Positions 18,272 to 26,257 of a stretch of DNA of 64,000 nt are shown here, piece after piece. Every line of letters begins with the position of its first letter. Within the stretch, counting starts at the first letter, position 1. The stretch is from NCBI RefSeq assembly GCF_900156825.1, contig NZ_FTOV01000016.1, positions 1 through 64,000 of the forward strand, read 5' to 3'. This stretch comes from Chryseobacterium gambrini (lineage in GTDB: Bacteria > Bacteroidota > Bacteroidia > Flavobacteriales > Weeksellaceae). Made by a program: the position numbers and the translations under genes. The notes under the pieces are model-generated. The model did not search any database and was not told the DNA's origin. It saw nothing but the letters and a program-made list of their open reading frames with translations.

Positions 18272-19414
18272 ATGATGGATAATGATTTTATTTACCTTGA
18301 TTATAACGCAACAACTCCGGTTGATAAGAGGGTAGTGGATGCGATGCTGCCTTACTTTAATCAGTTATATGCCAATTCAGGAAGTTCTCATCTTTTCGGA
18401 CTTACTGTAAAAGAAGCCGTTGAAAATGCATCTGAAGAAGTAGCGGAACTCATTGGCGCAGATACTAAGGAAATTATTTTCACATCCGGAGCGACGGAAT
18501 CTGTAAATCTTGCTTTAAAAGGATTTAAAAAAGATCATGGTAAAAATCACATCATAACAGTTGTCACAGAGCATAAAGCCGTTTTAGATACCTGTGCGCA
18601 ACTCGAAAAAGATGGATTTCAGGTCGATTATCTCAATGTAGATCATTTGGGAAAAATCAATCTTGCTGAGTTGGAATCATTAATTACCGAAAAAACGTTG
18701 ATGGTCTGTATCATGTTGGTTAACAATGAAACAGGCATCATTCACCCCATAAAGGAAATCGCAGAAATGGCGCATCGAAAAGGCTGCTGTGTTTTCTGTG
18801 ATGCAACACAGGCTGTTGGAAAAATACCTGTGAACGTAAAGGAATTGAATATTGATCTGATGGCTTTTTCAGCCCATAAATTTTACGGACCCAAAGGAAT
18901 AGGCGCGCTTTATATTGCTTCCGCGATTAAAAATAAAATACAGCCACAAATTCAGGGGGGAGTACAACAGAATAACCTCAGAAGCGGTACTTTAAATGTT
19001 CCGGGAATTATCGGATTGGGAAAAGCAGCCGAGATCGCACTTATGGAGATGGAACAGGATGCTCAAAAAATTAAAATGCTAAGAGATCATCTTGAAAATA
19101 AGCTGCTGAAAATTCCTCAGACAAGCATCAATGGAGATCATTCCACAAGGATTTTCAATACCACCAATATCTGTTTTGAAGGTATTTATTCTGAAGATCT
19201 TATTCTTTCCTTAGGAAATATCTGCGTTTCAAGCGGTTCTGCCTGTAATGCCGTTACCACAAAACCTTCTCACGTGCTTCAGGCAATGGGAATGAGTGAT
19301 CGGGATGCACTGGCTTCAATACGATTCAGCATAGGAAAATATACCACTCTTTCGGAGATTGAAACCGCTGTGGAAAAAATAGAGAAAACAGTTCTTCTCC
19401 TGAGAAATAGATAA
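18272..19414 (+). CDS. Cysteine desulfurase (NifS/IscS type)
   Basis: PLP enzyme of 380 aa that takes sulfur from cysteine and passes it on as a persulfide. Seen are the N-terminal YLDYNATTPVD, the PLP-binding Lys203 in SAHKFYGPKG, a His-containing TEHKAVLDT and the persulfide Cys325 in CVSSGSACNA. The short SSGSAC active loop is group I (NifS/IscS-like). No iscU or other Fe-S scaffold gene is next to it. It stands between mobA and the molybdenum-cofactor operon, and FdhD, XdhC and the MoaD pathway all need sulfur, so a dedicated role as their donor is plausible but inferred. Confidence 0.9.
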   Translation: MMDNDFIYLDYNATTPVDKRVVDAMLPYFNQLYANSGSSHLFGLTVKEAVENASEEVAELIGADTKEIIFTSGATESVNLALKGFKKDHGKNHIITVVTEHKAVLDTCAQLEKDGFQVDYLNVDHLGKINLAELESLITEKTLMVCIMLVNNETGIIHPIKEIAEMAHRKGCCVFCDATQAVGKIPVNVKELNIDLMAFSAHKFYGPKGIGALYIASAIKNKIQPQIQGGVQQNNLRSGTLNVPGIIGLGKAAEIALMEMEQDAQKIKMLRDHLENKLLKIPQTSINGDHSTRIFNTTNICFEGIYSEDLILSLGNICVSSGSACNAVTTKPSHVLQAMGMSDRDALASIRFSIGKYTTLSEIETAVEKIEKTVLLLRNR

Positions 19415-19451
19415 TCAGCATGAGTTTAAAGAACAACGCAAATATCAATAG

Positions 19452-19536
19452 AAATGGGCTTTAGCCCATTTTAATGAATAAGAAAGAAAATTGGCTTTAG
19501 CCAAAACTTATTATCAATTTCGGCTAAAACCAATTT
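19452..19536. repeat. Cluster of three related palindromes with GGCTTTAGCC-like cores
   Basis: The first is a perfect 9-bp hairpin (19452-19460 with 19463-19471) around TT. The second, TTGGCTTTAGCCAA, lies at 19491-19504. The third, at 19517-19536, is a degenerate inverted copy containing CGGCTAAAACC. They lie between two convergent genes and could end transcription in both directions. A related element with GGCTTTA and TAAAGCC arms stands at 47895-47932. Confidence 0.75.
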
Positions 19537-19569
19537 TTATTGTTAATTGTACATAGAAGTGATTGAACA

Positions 19570-20481
19570 TCATGAATGTCCATCTCCCTTTTTTACGGAA
19601 AATACATGTAAAACCTGCGGAAACAGTGCCTGAACATATTCTTTTACCGCACCGGAAGATCCCGGAAACGTTAAAATCAGCATATCATCAGAAAATCCGG
19701 CGATTCCTCTAGAAAGCATGGATGTTTTCACACGATCCTGTCCGTAGTTTCTTGCGGTTTCCATAATTCCCGGAATTTCTTTGGTAATGAATGGTAAAAC
19801 CGCTTCCGGCGTTACATCACGATCCGAAAGACCCGTTCCGCCTGTAAAAACAAGAAGATGACAGCCTCTATTTTTAAAGAATTCTATTTTTTCCTGAATG
19901 GCAGAAACATCATCAGGAACCACTGAATAATCAACATTACTGATTCCGTGATTGTTAAGAGATTCTATCAAAAGTTTTCCTGAAGTATCATTTTTAATTT
20001 CCTGAGAAACAGAGTCACTGCAGACAACTACTGCGGCAGTAAGGTTTTCCGTTTCAATATTTTTCTGACTGCTTTTTCCGCCCTGCTTTTCCAAAAGCCG
20101 AATATTGGAAATCTCTACATTTTTATCAATCGGTTTCAGCATATCATAAATAACCAAAGCTGCTACAGAAGCTCCATGCATGGCTTCAACTTCTACGCCG
20201 GTCTTATAAATGGTATGAACTTCAACGGTGATGTTAATATCCAAACCACTCATTTCATAATTAATTGCGGCAAATTCCACAGGTAAAGGATGACAGTCCG
20301 GAATAACATCGCTCGTTTTTTTAATCGCCAGTAAAGCCGAAGCTCTTGCAAATTCAAGAACGTTGCCTTTTGGAACCGTCCCGTTTTTTACGGCTTTTAC
20401 CGTTGAAATTGCTGAAGTTTTTATCGTTGCCGCTGCAATTGCTTTTCGCAGCGTAAAGGTTTTAAAAGTAATATCTACCAT
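19570..20481 (-). CDS. moaCB: Bifunctional MoaC-MoaB fusion, molybdopterin synthesis
   Basis: Two domains in one 303-aa protein. Residues about 1-150 are MoaC (cyclic pyranopterin monophosphate synthase), with KGNVLEFARASALLAIKKTS, CHPLP and VEVEAMHGASVAALVIYDM. Residues about 150-303 are MoaB/MogA-like (molybdopterin adenylyltransferase fold), with VVVCSDSVS and VFTGGTGLSDRDVTPEAV. Fusing the step that makes cPMP with the adenylylation domain is a known Bacteroidota arrangement. It is the last gene of the operon and is followed by the palindrome cluster. It lies 3 nt from moaE. Confidence 0.92.
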   Translation of the reverse strand: MVDITFKTFTLRKAIAAATIKTSAISTVKAVKNGTVPKGNVLEFARASALLAIKKTSDVIPDCHPLPVEFAAINYEMSGLDINITVEVHTIYKTGVEVEAMHGASVAALVIYDMLKPIDKNVEISNIRLLEKQGGKSSQKNIETENLTAAVVVCSDSVSQEIKNDTSGKLLIESLNNHGISNVDYSVVPDDVSAIQEKIEFFKNRGCHLLVFTGGTGLSDRDVTPEAVLPFITKEIPGIMETARNYGQDRVKTSMLSRGIAGFSDDMLILTFPGSSGAVKEYVQALFPQVLHVFSVKKGDGHS

Positions 20482-20484
20482 GGT

Positions 20485-20922
20485 TTATTGGTTTGTTTTC
20501 CATTGATGCGTTTCATCCTCAAAAATTTCTCTGCCCCAGATCGGGAGTTCGTTTTTTATACGTTCCACCACTTCGTTACAGGCTAAAGTTGCTTCTTTGC
20601 GGTGTTTTGATGAGGTAAACACAAAAAGGCATATTTCTCCTGCATTCACAATACCTAAGCTGTGATAAATATGCATGCAGGTCAAATTGTATTTTGCAAA
20701 AATTTCTTCTCTGATAACTGCCATTTGATTGATGGCTAAATCTTCATAAGCTGTATATTCTATCGCTTTTACCGTTTTACCATCAATTTCATCTGCGCGG
20801 ATCTGTCCCAGAAAAATCTGATGGGCTCCAATTTCCGTTTTCGTGGAATGTTTGGTAATGCTTTCCGCTATGAATAAAGGTGAAACAGGACTGTTCTGAA
20901 ATATATTTTTAATCTTACTCAT
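20485..20922 (-). CDS. moaE: Molybdopterin synthase catalytic subunit MoaE
   Basis: MoaE inserts the two sulfurs carried by MoaD into cPMP to make molybdopterin. The 145-aa sequence carries the family blocks GAHQIFLGQIRADE, YTAYEDLAINQM and HSLGIVNAGEICLFVFTSS, with the Lys-rich active loop KHRKEATLACNEVVERIK and WGREIFED at the end. It overlaps the moeB-rhodanese gene by 8 nt, which suggests coupled translation. Confidence 0.92.
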   Translation of the reverse strand: MSKIKNIFQNSPVSPLFIAESITKHSTKTEIGAHQIFLGQIRADEIDGKTVKAIEYTAYEDLAINQMAVIREEIFAKYNLTCMHIYHSLGIVNAGEICLFVFTSSKHRKEATLACNEVVERIKNELPIWGREIFEDETHQWKTNQ

Positions 20923-22024
20923 GAGTTTCTTTATTTAAATGATTGATTCCGCCTTCCAGATGACTGATGCTGTATTCCCGTCCTAAAATTTCCTGTAAAA
21001 TTTTCACTCCGGACAGACTTCTCTTACCGGATTGACAGACAACAATGATATTCCGGCTTTGGATATGGTTCACATTTTCTTTTAGTTGAGATAATGGAAT
21101 TGAAATATACGGAACATCCAGTTTTGGTTGTTCTTCCGGTTCGCGAACATCAATAACAACCGTTTCTGGGAGTTTTGCGGCTTCTTTAAATTCTGAAGGA
21201 GAAATATTTTTAATTCCGGCAAATTCAATTCCGCAGTGAAGCTGATAATTCATGTTCTCAAATTCTTCAATACTGTAAGGAATATTTTTATCCGTTAAAT
21301 TTAACGAAGGAATTTCAAAAACAGCAGTCTGATAACTTAGAATATCGATTGTCATTAATTTATTGATCAGCGGTTCTCCGATTCCTGTCATTAATTTAAT
21401 GGCTTCCGTAGCCTGCAAAGTTCCGATAATTCCGGGTAAAACGCCCAAGACTCCCGCTTCATTACAGTCAGGAACTTCTCCTGGATTTGGAGGTTCAGGG
21501 AAAAGATTTCGATAATGCGTTGTAAAACCTTCTTTATTTCTGACATTAAAAACAGCAATCTGACCTTCGTACTGATAGATTGCCCCGAAAATAAGAGTTT
21601 TTTCTAAAATCCGGCATACATCATCAAGCAAGTAGCGTGTTGCGAAATTGTCGGTACAGTCTATAATGACATCATATTCAGAAACAATATTAACTGCATT
21701 TTGGGAAATTATCCGCTCGGAAAAAATCTTAAAATGTACTTCGGGATTCATCGCATTCAGCCTTTCGAAAGCAGCTTCGGTTTTCAGTTTTCCAATGTCA
21801 TCCGAATTGTAGAGAATCTGCCGGTGCAGATTGCTCAGCGAAACACGGTCATCATCGACAATTCCGATATTCCCGATTCCGGCTGCGGTGAGATATTGGA
21901 GAACAGGACAGCCCAAACCTCCGGCTCCAATTACCAGAACTTTCGCTGAAGTAAGTTTATCCTGAGATTCGATGCCGAAACTCTGTAATTTAATCTGTCT
22001 GTCGTAGCGTTCTGAATTCAACAT
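20915..22024 (-). CDS. moeB: MoeB/ThiF-type adenylyltransferase fused to a rhodanese domain
   Basis: E1-like enzyme of 369 aa that adenylates the C-terminal Gly of MoaD; the attached rhodanese can then deliver sulfur. The N-terminal domain shows the nucleotide-binding GAGGLGCPVLQYL, SNLHRQILY, DCTDNFATRY and DCNEAGVLGVLPG. The C-terminal rhodanese (about 275-365) has DVREPEEQ and the catalytic Cys loop VVCQSGKRS. The zinc-binding CxxC pairs of E. coli MoeB are not seen: the usual position reads THYRNLFPEP. The neighbours moaD (3 nt away) and moaE (8-nt overlap) fit a sulfur relay. Confidence 0.9.
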   Translation of the reverse strand: MLNSERYDRQIKLQSFGIESQDKLTSAKVLVIGAGGLGCPVLQYLTAAGIGNIGIVDDDRVSLSNLHRQILYNSDDIGKLKTEAAFERLNAMNPEVHFKIFSERIISQNAVNIVSEYDVIIDCTDNFATRYLLDDVCRILEKTLIFGAIYQYEGQIAVFNVRNKEGFTTHYRNLFPEPPNPGEVPDCNEAGVLGVLPGIIGTLQATEAIKLMTGIGEPLINKLMTIDILSYQTAVFEIPSLNLTDKNIPYSIEEFENMNYQLHCGIEFAGIKNISPSEFKEAAKLPETVVIDVREPEEQPKLDVPYISIPLSQLKENVNHIQSRNIIVVCQSGKRSLSGVKILQEILGREYSISHLEGGINHLNKETHE

Positions 22025-22027
22025 AAT

Positions 22028-22258
22028 TTATCCTCCTGAATAAGGTGGCATTAAAGCTACCACATCGTTATTTTGTAAAGCTGTATTCTCTGAAATAATT
22101 TTCTGATTCACCGCAATTCTCAATTTTAAATCTTTCAACTGGGGAAATTTTTCATTCAGCTGATTGATCAGCTCATCGGTATTTTCCGCTTCCGCTTCAA
22201 AATCCGGACCTAAAATCTCTTTCAGTTTGCCAAAGCTTATTATTTTTACAGTACTCAT
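22028..22258 (-). CDS. moaD: Molybdopterin synthase sulfur carrier MoaD
   Basis: Ubiquitin-like protein of 76 aa that ends exactly in the diagnostic Gly-Gly (MPPYSGG), the site of adenylation by MoeB and of thiocarboxylation. The beta-grasp core reads VKIISFGKLKEILG, then NQLNEKFPQLKDL and LRIAVNQKII. Its start overlaps the end of the upstream exported-protein gene by 4 nt. Confidence 0.9.
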   Translation of the reverse strand: MSTVKIISFGKLKEILGPDFEAEAENTDELINQLNEKFPQLKDLKLRIAVNQKIISENTALQNNDVVALMPPYSGG

Positions 22259-22746
22259 TCATTTACTTTTTTTAGCTGTATTGTTTTCAACATTTTTACA
22301 TATCGTCTTCCAGTGGCAAAATCGGTGGGAGACAGGGTAGAAATACCGTCTTTAAGTCTGCTTTCCGTTTCAGGAATGAGCAGAACAGTATCCCCGACAG
22401 CAGTATTGAAGATTTCGTTCCACGAAAAAACAACTTTATAGCCGTCTTCTGCAATGCAGGTAATGTAATATTCGCTTAAAACTTTTGGTGATTTTTCTTT
22501 AAATGAAATTTTTGAAAGAACATCTTTCAGCAAAACCCCTTTTATATTTTTAAGGGTAGATTTGTATTCTTTTAAATGATTGGTAATCTGTATGCTGTCT
22601 ATTGTATGTTGTGGATATTTCAAAAGTTCGGCGGATGTTACAATTGTTTTCTGGTTATCCGGAGCGATAATCTCAATGCTTTTTGCAGATTGGGCAAAAG
22701 CAACGGAAGCGCAGCAAACTGTAAGAAGTAAAATTAAATTTCTCAT
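22255..22746 (-). CDS. Small exported protein resembling a molybdopterin-binding oxidoreductase domain
   Basis: Protein of 163 aa with a clear signal peptide (MRNLILLLTVCCASVAFAQ) and no lipobox, so probably periplasmic. The body is beta-rich, with IKGVLLKDVLSKISF, EYYITCIAEDGYKVVFSWNE and a C-terminal YVKMLKTIQLKKV. The phrase G(V)LLxDVL and the later Arg-Tyr-Val-Lys strand recall the sulfite oxidase/YedY-type molybdopterin-binding domain, but the sequence is much shorter and I see no conserved cofactor Cys in the right context. It is encoded inside the cofactor operon, overlapping moaD. It may be a shortened, possibly non-catalytic relative. Function unknown. Confidence 0.55.
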   Translation of the reverse strand: MRNLILLLTVCCASVAFAQSAKSIEIIAPDNQKTIVTSAELLKYPQHTIDSIQITNHLKEYKSTLKNIKGVLLKDVLSKISFKEKSPKVLSEYYITCIAEDGYKVVFSWNEIFNTAVGDTVLLIPETESRLKDGISTLSPTDFATGRRYVKMLKTIQLKKVNE

Positions 22747-22756
22747 TTAATGATCT

Positions 22757-23491
22757 TTAAATAGTGCTTGATATTAATTTGTAGGAAGCCATCAAAAGTA
22801 CAACAGCAAGTACATATTTCAGACCGTTTTGGTTCAGTTTTTTTGAAGCTAAATAAGCACCAAGCAATCCTCCTGCAAACGCACAAATGATGTACATCCA
22901 CATATCGCTGGTAAAGGCGATCTCTTTGGTAAACATTCCTCCTAGACCTGCCACGGAATTAACAAAAATAAAAGCAGCGCTGATTGCGGCGGTCTGTTTC
23001 TGGTTGGTCCATTTCAGTAAAATCAACACCGGAGATAACAAAATTCCTCCCCCAATGCCGATCATTCCCGATAATAAACCGATCACTCCTCCGAAAAGTA
23101 AGGATAAATAGATTTGGGGATCTTTCAGCTCACTGTCATCCGGACTTTTAAAAAAGAAAAAACGGAAAACAGGAAAAAGCAGTAAAATACCTAAGATTCT
23201 TTTGTACAAAGTGTCTTCAATATGAATCATTCCACCCACGAAAGCCAAAGGAATAGACGCTAAAGCAATCGGAATAAAGATCCTGAGTTTAAAATGTCCT
23301 CCCCGATAATATTGTATAAAAGAAGTAAGCGAGACGAACAGATTAAGCACCAAAGCGGTCGGTTTCATTTCTTTGGGAGCTATTCCGTACAAAGCCATTA
23401 ACGCCAGATAACCGCTTGCACCGCCGTGTCCGACTGCTGCATATAAAGCTGCAATGACAAATAAGATCAGATAAAAAAATTCTACATTCAT
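22757..23491 (-). CDS. TauE/SafE-family membrane permease
   Basis: Inner-membrane protein of 244 aa with seven or eight hydrophobic segments and the two half-repeats of the TauE/SafE family: GHGGASGYLALMALYGI in the first and GMIGIGGGILLSPVLILLKW in the second. Members move sulfite, organosulfonates or other small anions. It stands within the molybdenum operon, 10 nt from the small exported protein gene. Transport of a sulfur compound or an oxyanion linked to cofactor assembly is possible. No modABC genes are in the window, and a molybdate role cannot be claimed. Confidence 0.85.
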   Translation of the reverse strand: MNVEFFYLILFVIAALYAAVGHGGASGYLALMALYGIAPKEMKPTALVLNLFVSLTSFIQYYRGGHFKLRIFIPIALASIPLAFVGGMIHIEDTLYKRILGILLLFPVFRFFFFKSPDDSELKDPQIYLSLLFGGVIGLLSGMIGIGGGILLSPVLILLKWTNQKQTAAISAAFIFVNSVAGLGGMFTKEIAFTSDMWMYIICAFAGGLLGAYLASKKLNQNGLKYVLAVVLLMASYKLISSTI

Positions 23492-23501
23492 TATTTGATC
23501 T

Positions 23502-24677
23502 TTATTTTAATACAATAATTTCAACCTCTTCATCTTTTTTACAGCCTTCCGAATCTTCAGGTAAAATCATCAGACAATTGGCTTCTGCAAAAGACTGGAG
23601 ACGATACGATTCCTGCGCATGGAGCGGCGTTACTTTTCCGTTTTCATAGGCTGCTTTCAGGAAATGGGTAAAACCGGTCTTCTTTCCATACGAAGAAGTT
23701 GAAGTTGCATTGGTTTTCTCCGTAATCGCCGGACGTTTCATTATTTCTGAAAGTAATGGCGAAATATATAAATAAAAACAGGTTAATGCCGATGACGGAT
23801 TTCCGGGTAACCCGAAAACAAGTTTTTCTCCCTTCGTTCCGAAATAGAAAGGTTTACCGGGTTTCTGGCGGATTTTATGAAATTTCTGTTCAACACCGCA
23901 TTGTTTTGTGGCATCAATTACAAAATCGTAATCGCCGACACTTACGCCGCCCACCAAAATCACAATATCTGTTTTAGAAATGGCGTGATCCAGTGTTTTT
24001 TCAACTTCAGAAGGATCATCTTTTACCCAAAAGCTTTTAACGGCAGTAATTCCACATTGTTTTAAAACACTTTCCAACTGATAGGAATTGGATTCGTACA
24101 CCTGACCAAAAGCTAAATTTTCTCCCGGTTGTACGAGTTCGTTGCCCGTAAGAATTAACGAAACGGATGGAGGAGCAAAAACGTTGATTTCCGTACATCC
24201 AATTCCGGCGAGATATCCGATGGCGGCAGCCGAAAGATAACTTCCCGAACGTATTGCCACACTGTCTTTTTTCGCATCGCTTCCGGCATTTCGTACGTGC
24301 AGCCCTTTTTCGAGGTCGTTATCATGAACCGTGAGATATCCGTTTTCTATTAAAGCTTTTTCCTGCATAACGATGGTATCTGCACCGATGGGAAGGGGAG
24401 CTCCCGTAAAAATACGACAGGCATTCCCTTTTTCGAGATGAAACTGTTCTGTAGATCCCGCCTGCATTTCGCCTGAAATTTTCAGCTTTAAATCTTTATC
24501 TTCAAAACGGATCGCGTAGCCGTCCATTGAGGATTGTGAAAAATTCGGGATATCATATTTTGAATAAATATCTTCTGCGGTTGTATGTCCGAATGCTTCT
24601 TTCAAAGGAAGAATCTGGGTTTTTCTTTCCGGAATATTTTGTTCGATTATTTTTTTTGCTTCTTCTACGCTTATCAT
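23502..24677 (-). CDS. moeA: Molybdopterin molybdotransferase MoeA
   Basis: MoeA inserts molybdate into adenylylated molybdopterin to form Mo-molybdopterin. The 391-aa protein shows the N-terminal block SSMDGYA, the long beta-rich domain with GDADT-like APLPIGADTIVMQE, the MoaB-like core VGGVSVGDYDFV and the C-terminal part from GLPGNPSSALTCFYLY. The length is normal. Its 5' end overlaps the mocA-like gene by 4 nt. Confidence 0.93.
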   Translation of the reverse strand: MISVEEAKKIIEQNIPERKTQILPLKEAFGHTTAEDIYSKYDIPNFSQSSMDGYAIRFEDKDLKLKISGEMQAGSTEQFHLEKGNACRIFTGAPLPIGADTIVMQEKALIENGYLTVHDNDLEKGLHVRNAGSDAKKDSVAIRSGSYLSAAAIGYLAGIGCTEINVFAPPSVSLILTGNELVQPGENLAFGQVYESNSYQLESVLKQCGITAVKSFWVKDDPSEVEKTLDHAISKTDIVILVGGVSVGDYDFVIDATKQCGVEQKFHKIRQKPGKPFYFGTKGEKLVFGLPGNPSSALTCFYLYISPLLSEIMKRPAITEKTNATSTSSYGKKTGFTHFLKAAYENGKVTPLHAQESYRLQSFAEANCLMILPEDSEGCKKDEEVEIIVLK

Positions 24678-25270
24678 GGTTGGGTTTTTAAATGATTATA
24701 ATCTGATGGAGTATCAATGTCAACAGCGCCTTTTTCAAACTCAAAAGATTCCACATCGTTTATATTCTGATGAATGATCTTTTTGGCGCCCTGTTCACCG
24801 GTAAGTTCCATTAACGGTTTAAAATATTTTTTAGAAAATAAAGCAGGAACGCCCAATGTATCGGCATATTTTGTAACAACAATTTCCTTTCCTGAAGTAT
24901 CCTGCAACTGAAGCATTTTTGAAAATAAATCACTGGTAAGATATGGCTGATCGCATACCGAAATGAAACATCTTTCCATTTCCGGAAACAGACAGGACAG
25001 TGTTTTCATTCCTGATTGTATGGAGGAAGCCATTCCAGATTCCCAGTTTTCATTGATAACGATGTGTATATTTTTATTTTTAATGACAGAAGATATTTCA
25101 TGATGACGGGCTCCGAGAACCAAAACGATTTGATTCGGATCAAATACTTCTAAAGCAGTATCAGTTATTCTTTCTAAAAATGTTTTTCCCTGATACACCA
25201 AAAGCTGTTTGGGAGATCCCATTCTCGAAGAATTTCCGGCTGCCAGTAATATAATTCCTGTATTTTTCAT
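24674..25270 (-). CDS. mocA: Molybdenum cofactor cytidylyltransferase-like protein (MocA type)
   Basis: Nucleotidyltransferase of 198 aa with the signature IILLAAGNSSRMGSPKQLL, where PKQLL after the Gly-rich loop is typical of MocA rather than MobA. CFISVCDQPYL supplies the metal-binding Asp. MocA adds CMP to Mo-molybdopterin to give MCD, the cofactor form of xanthine dehydrogenase-family enzymes. Two such enzymes are encoded just across the divergent promoter. The start overlaps the moaA stop by 1 nt and the end overlaps moeA by 4 nt. Confidence 0.85.
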   Translation of the reverse strand: MKNTGIILLAAGNSSRMGSPKQLLVYQGKTFLERITDTALEVFDPNQIVLVLGARHHEISSVIKNKNIHIVINENWESGMASSIQSGMKTLSCLFPEMERCFISVCDQPYLTSDLFSKMLQLQDTSGKEIVVTKYADTLGVPALFSKKYFKPLMELTGEQGAKKIIHQNINDVESFEFEKGAVDIDTPSDYNHLKTQP

Positions 25271-26250
25271 TATCCGCCAATATTGATCATACTTCTGTTC
25301 TGAATGATTGATGTGTTTATTTTTTCAAATTGTTCATTCAGTTGTCCGCCCTGCGTTTTTGCTTTAGACCAGATCGCAGATTCTATAATCGGTAAAATAT
25401 CTTCACCATTTCGTAAAGGCGTAAGAAGATCGGTTTCTTTTTTTGAAAACAGACAGTTCTTTAATTTTCCGTCTGCGGTAAGCCTGATTCTGTTGCAGCC
25501 GCTGCAAAACGGTTCGCTCATTGTGCTTATAATCGAAAAGCTTCCTTGATGCCCATCAATGCTGTATGGCTTTGCCGTGTCATGAAAACCGACAGGAAGC
25601 GGATTAAAATCATATTTTTCCCTGATGATATTTAGAATGTCTTTTTGTGTCATGACCTGATTGCTGCTCCATCTGTTTCCGCTGAAAGGCATAAACTCGA
25701 TAAACCGAACTTCTACAGGATGATCTTTTGTAAAAGTGATAAAATCTGAAATTTCATCATCATTAATATTTTTCATGGCAACAACATTAATCTTGGTTTT
25801 GATGTTATGCTGCAGTAAAAGATCAATATTTCTGAGGACGCGGTCAAAATAATCGCGGCGGGTAATCTTCAGGAATTTTTCCTTCTGTAAAGTATCAAGG
25901 CTGATGTTAATGCTCTGAAAATCTGACTGAATAATTTCGGGAAGCATATCATCAATTCGGATTCCGTTGGTGGTACACGTCAATTGTACAGGCAGTTTTC
26001 CCAGATTTCTGATGATCTTTGAAGCATCTTTTCTTACGAACGGCTCACCTCCTGTAAGTCTGATTTTAGTAACGCCGTGCTTCACAAATAATCTGGCAAT
26101 GGTATCAATTTCATGCGCCTGCATCAGTTTAGCATGCGGTGTGAAATCATAATTTTCTTCCGGCATACAGTAAAAGCAGCGCAGGTTGCAATTGTCCGTT
26201 AAAGATATCCGAAGATAATTATGGGTTCTTCCGAATTGATCTGTTATCAT
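25270..26250 (-). CDS. moaA: GTP 3',8-cyclase MoaA
   Basis: Radical-SAM enzyme that makes the first intermediate of molybdopterin from GTP. The SAM cluster motif is Cys21-x3-Cys25-x2-Cys28 (CNLRCFYC), followed by IRLTGGEPFVRKD. The second cluster ligands are in PFCSGCNRIRLTADG and KNCLFS. The protein ends in the Gly-Gly tail (INIGG) known to be needed for MoaA activity. The length (326 aa) is normal. It lies 7 nt from xdhC and 1 nt overlaps the mocA-like start. Confidence 0.95.
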   Translation of the reverse strand: MITDQFGRTHNYLRISLTDNCNLRCFYCMPEENYDFTPHAKLMQAHEIDTIARLFVKHGVTKIRLTGGEPFVRKDASKIIRNLGKLPVQLTCTTNGIRIDDMLPEIIQSDFQSINISLDTLQKEKFLKITRRDYFDRVLRNIDLLLQHNIKTKINVVAMKNINDDEISDFITFTKDHPVEVRFIEFMPFSGNRWSSNQVMTQKDILNIIREKYDFNPLPVGFHDTAKPYSIDGHQGSFSIISTMSEPFCSGCNRIRLTADGKLKNCLFSKKETDLLTPLRNGEDILPIIESAIWSKAKTQGGQLNEQFEKINTSIIQNRSMINIGG

Positions 26251-26257
26251 AATTTCC

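Noticed and set aside
22255..22746. Calling the small exported protein a sulfite oxidase-type enzyme
   Set aside because: It is much too short and lacks a clear cofactor-binding Cys; only a loose resemblance remains.
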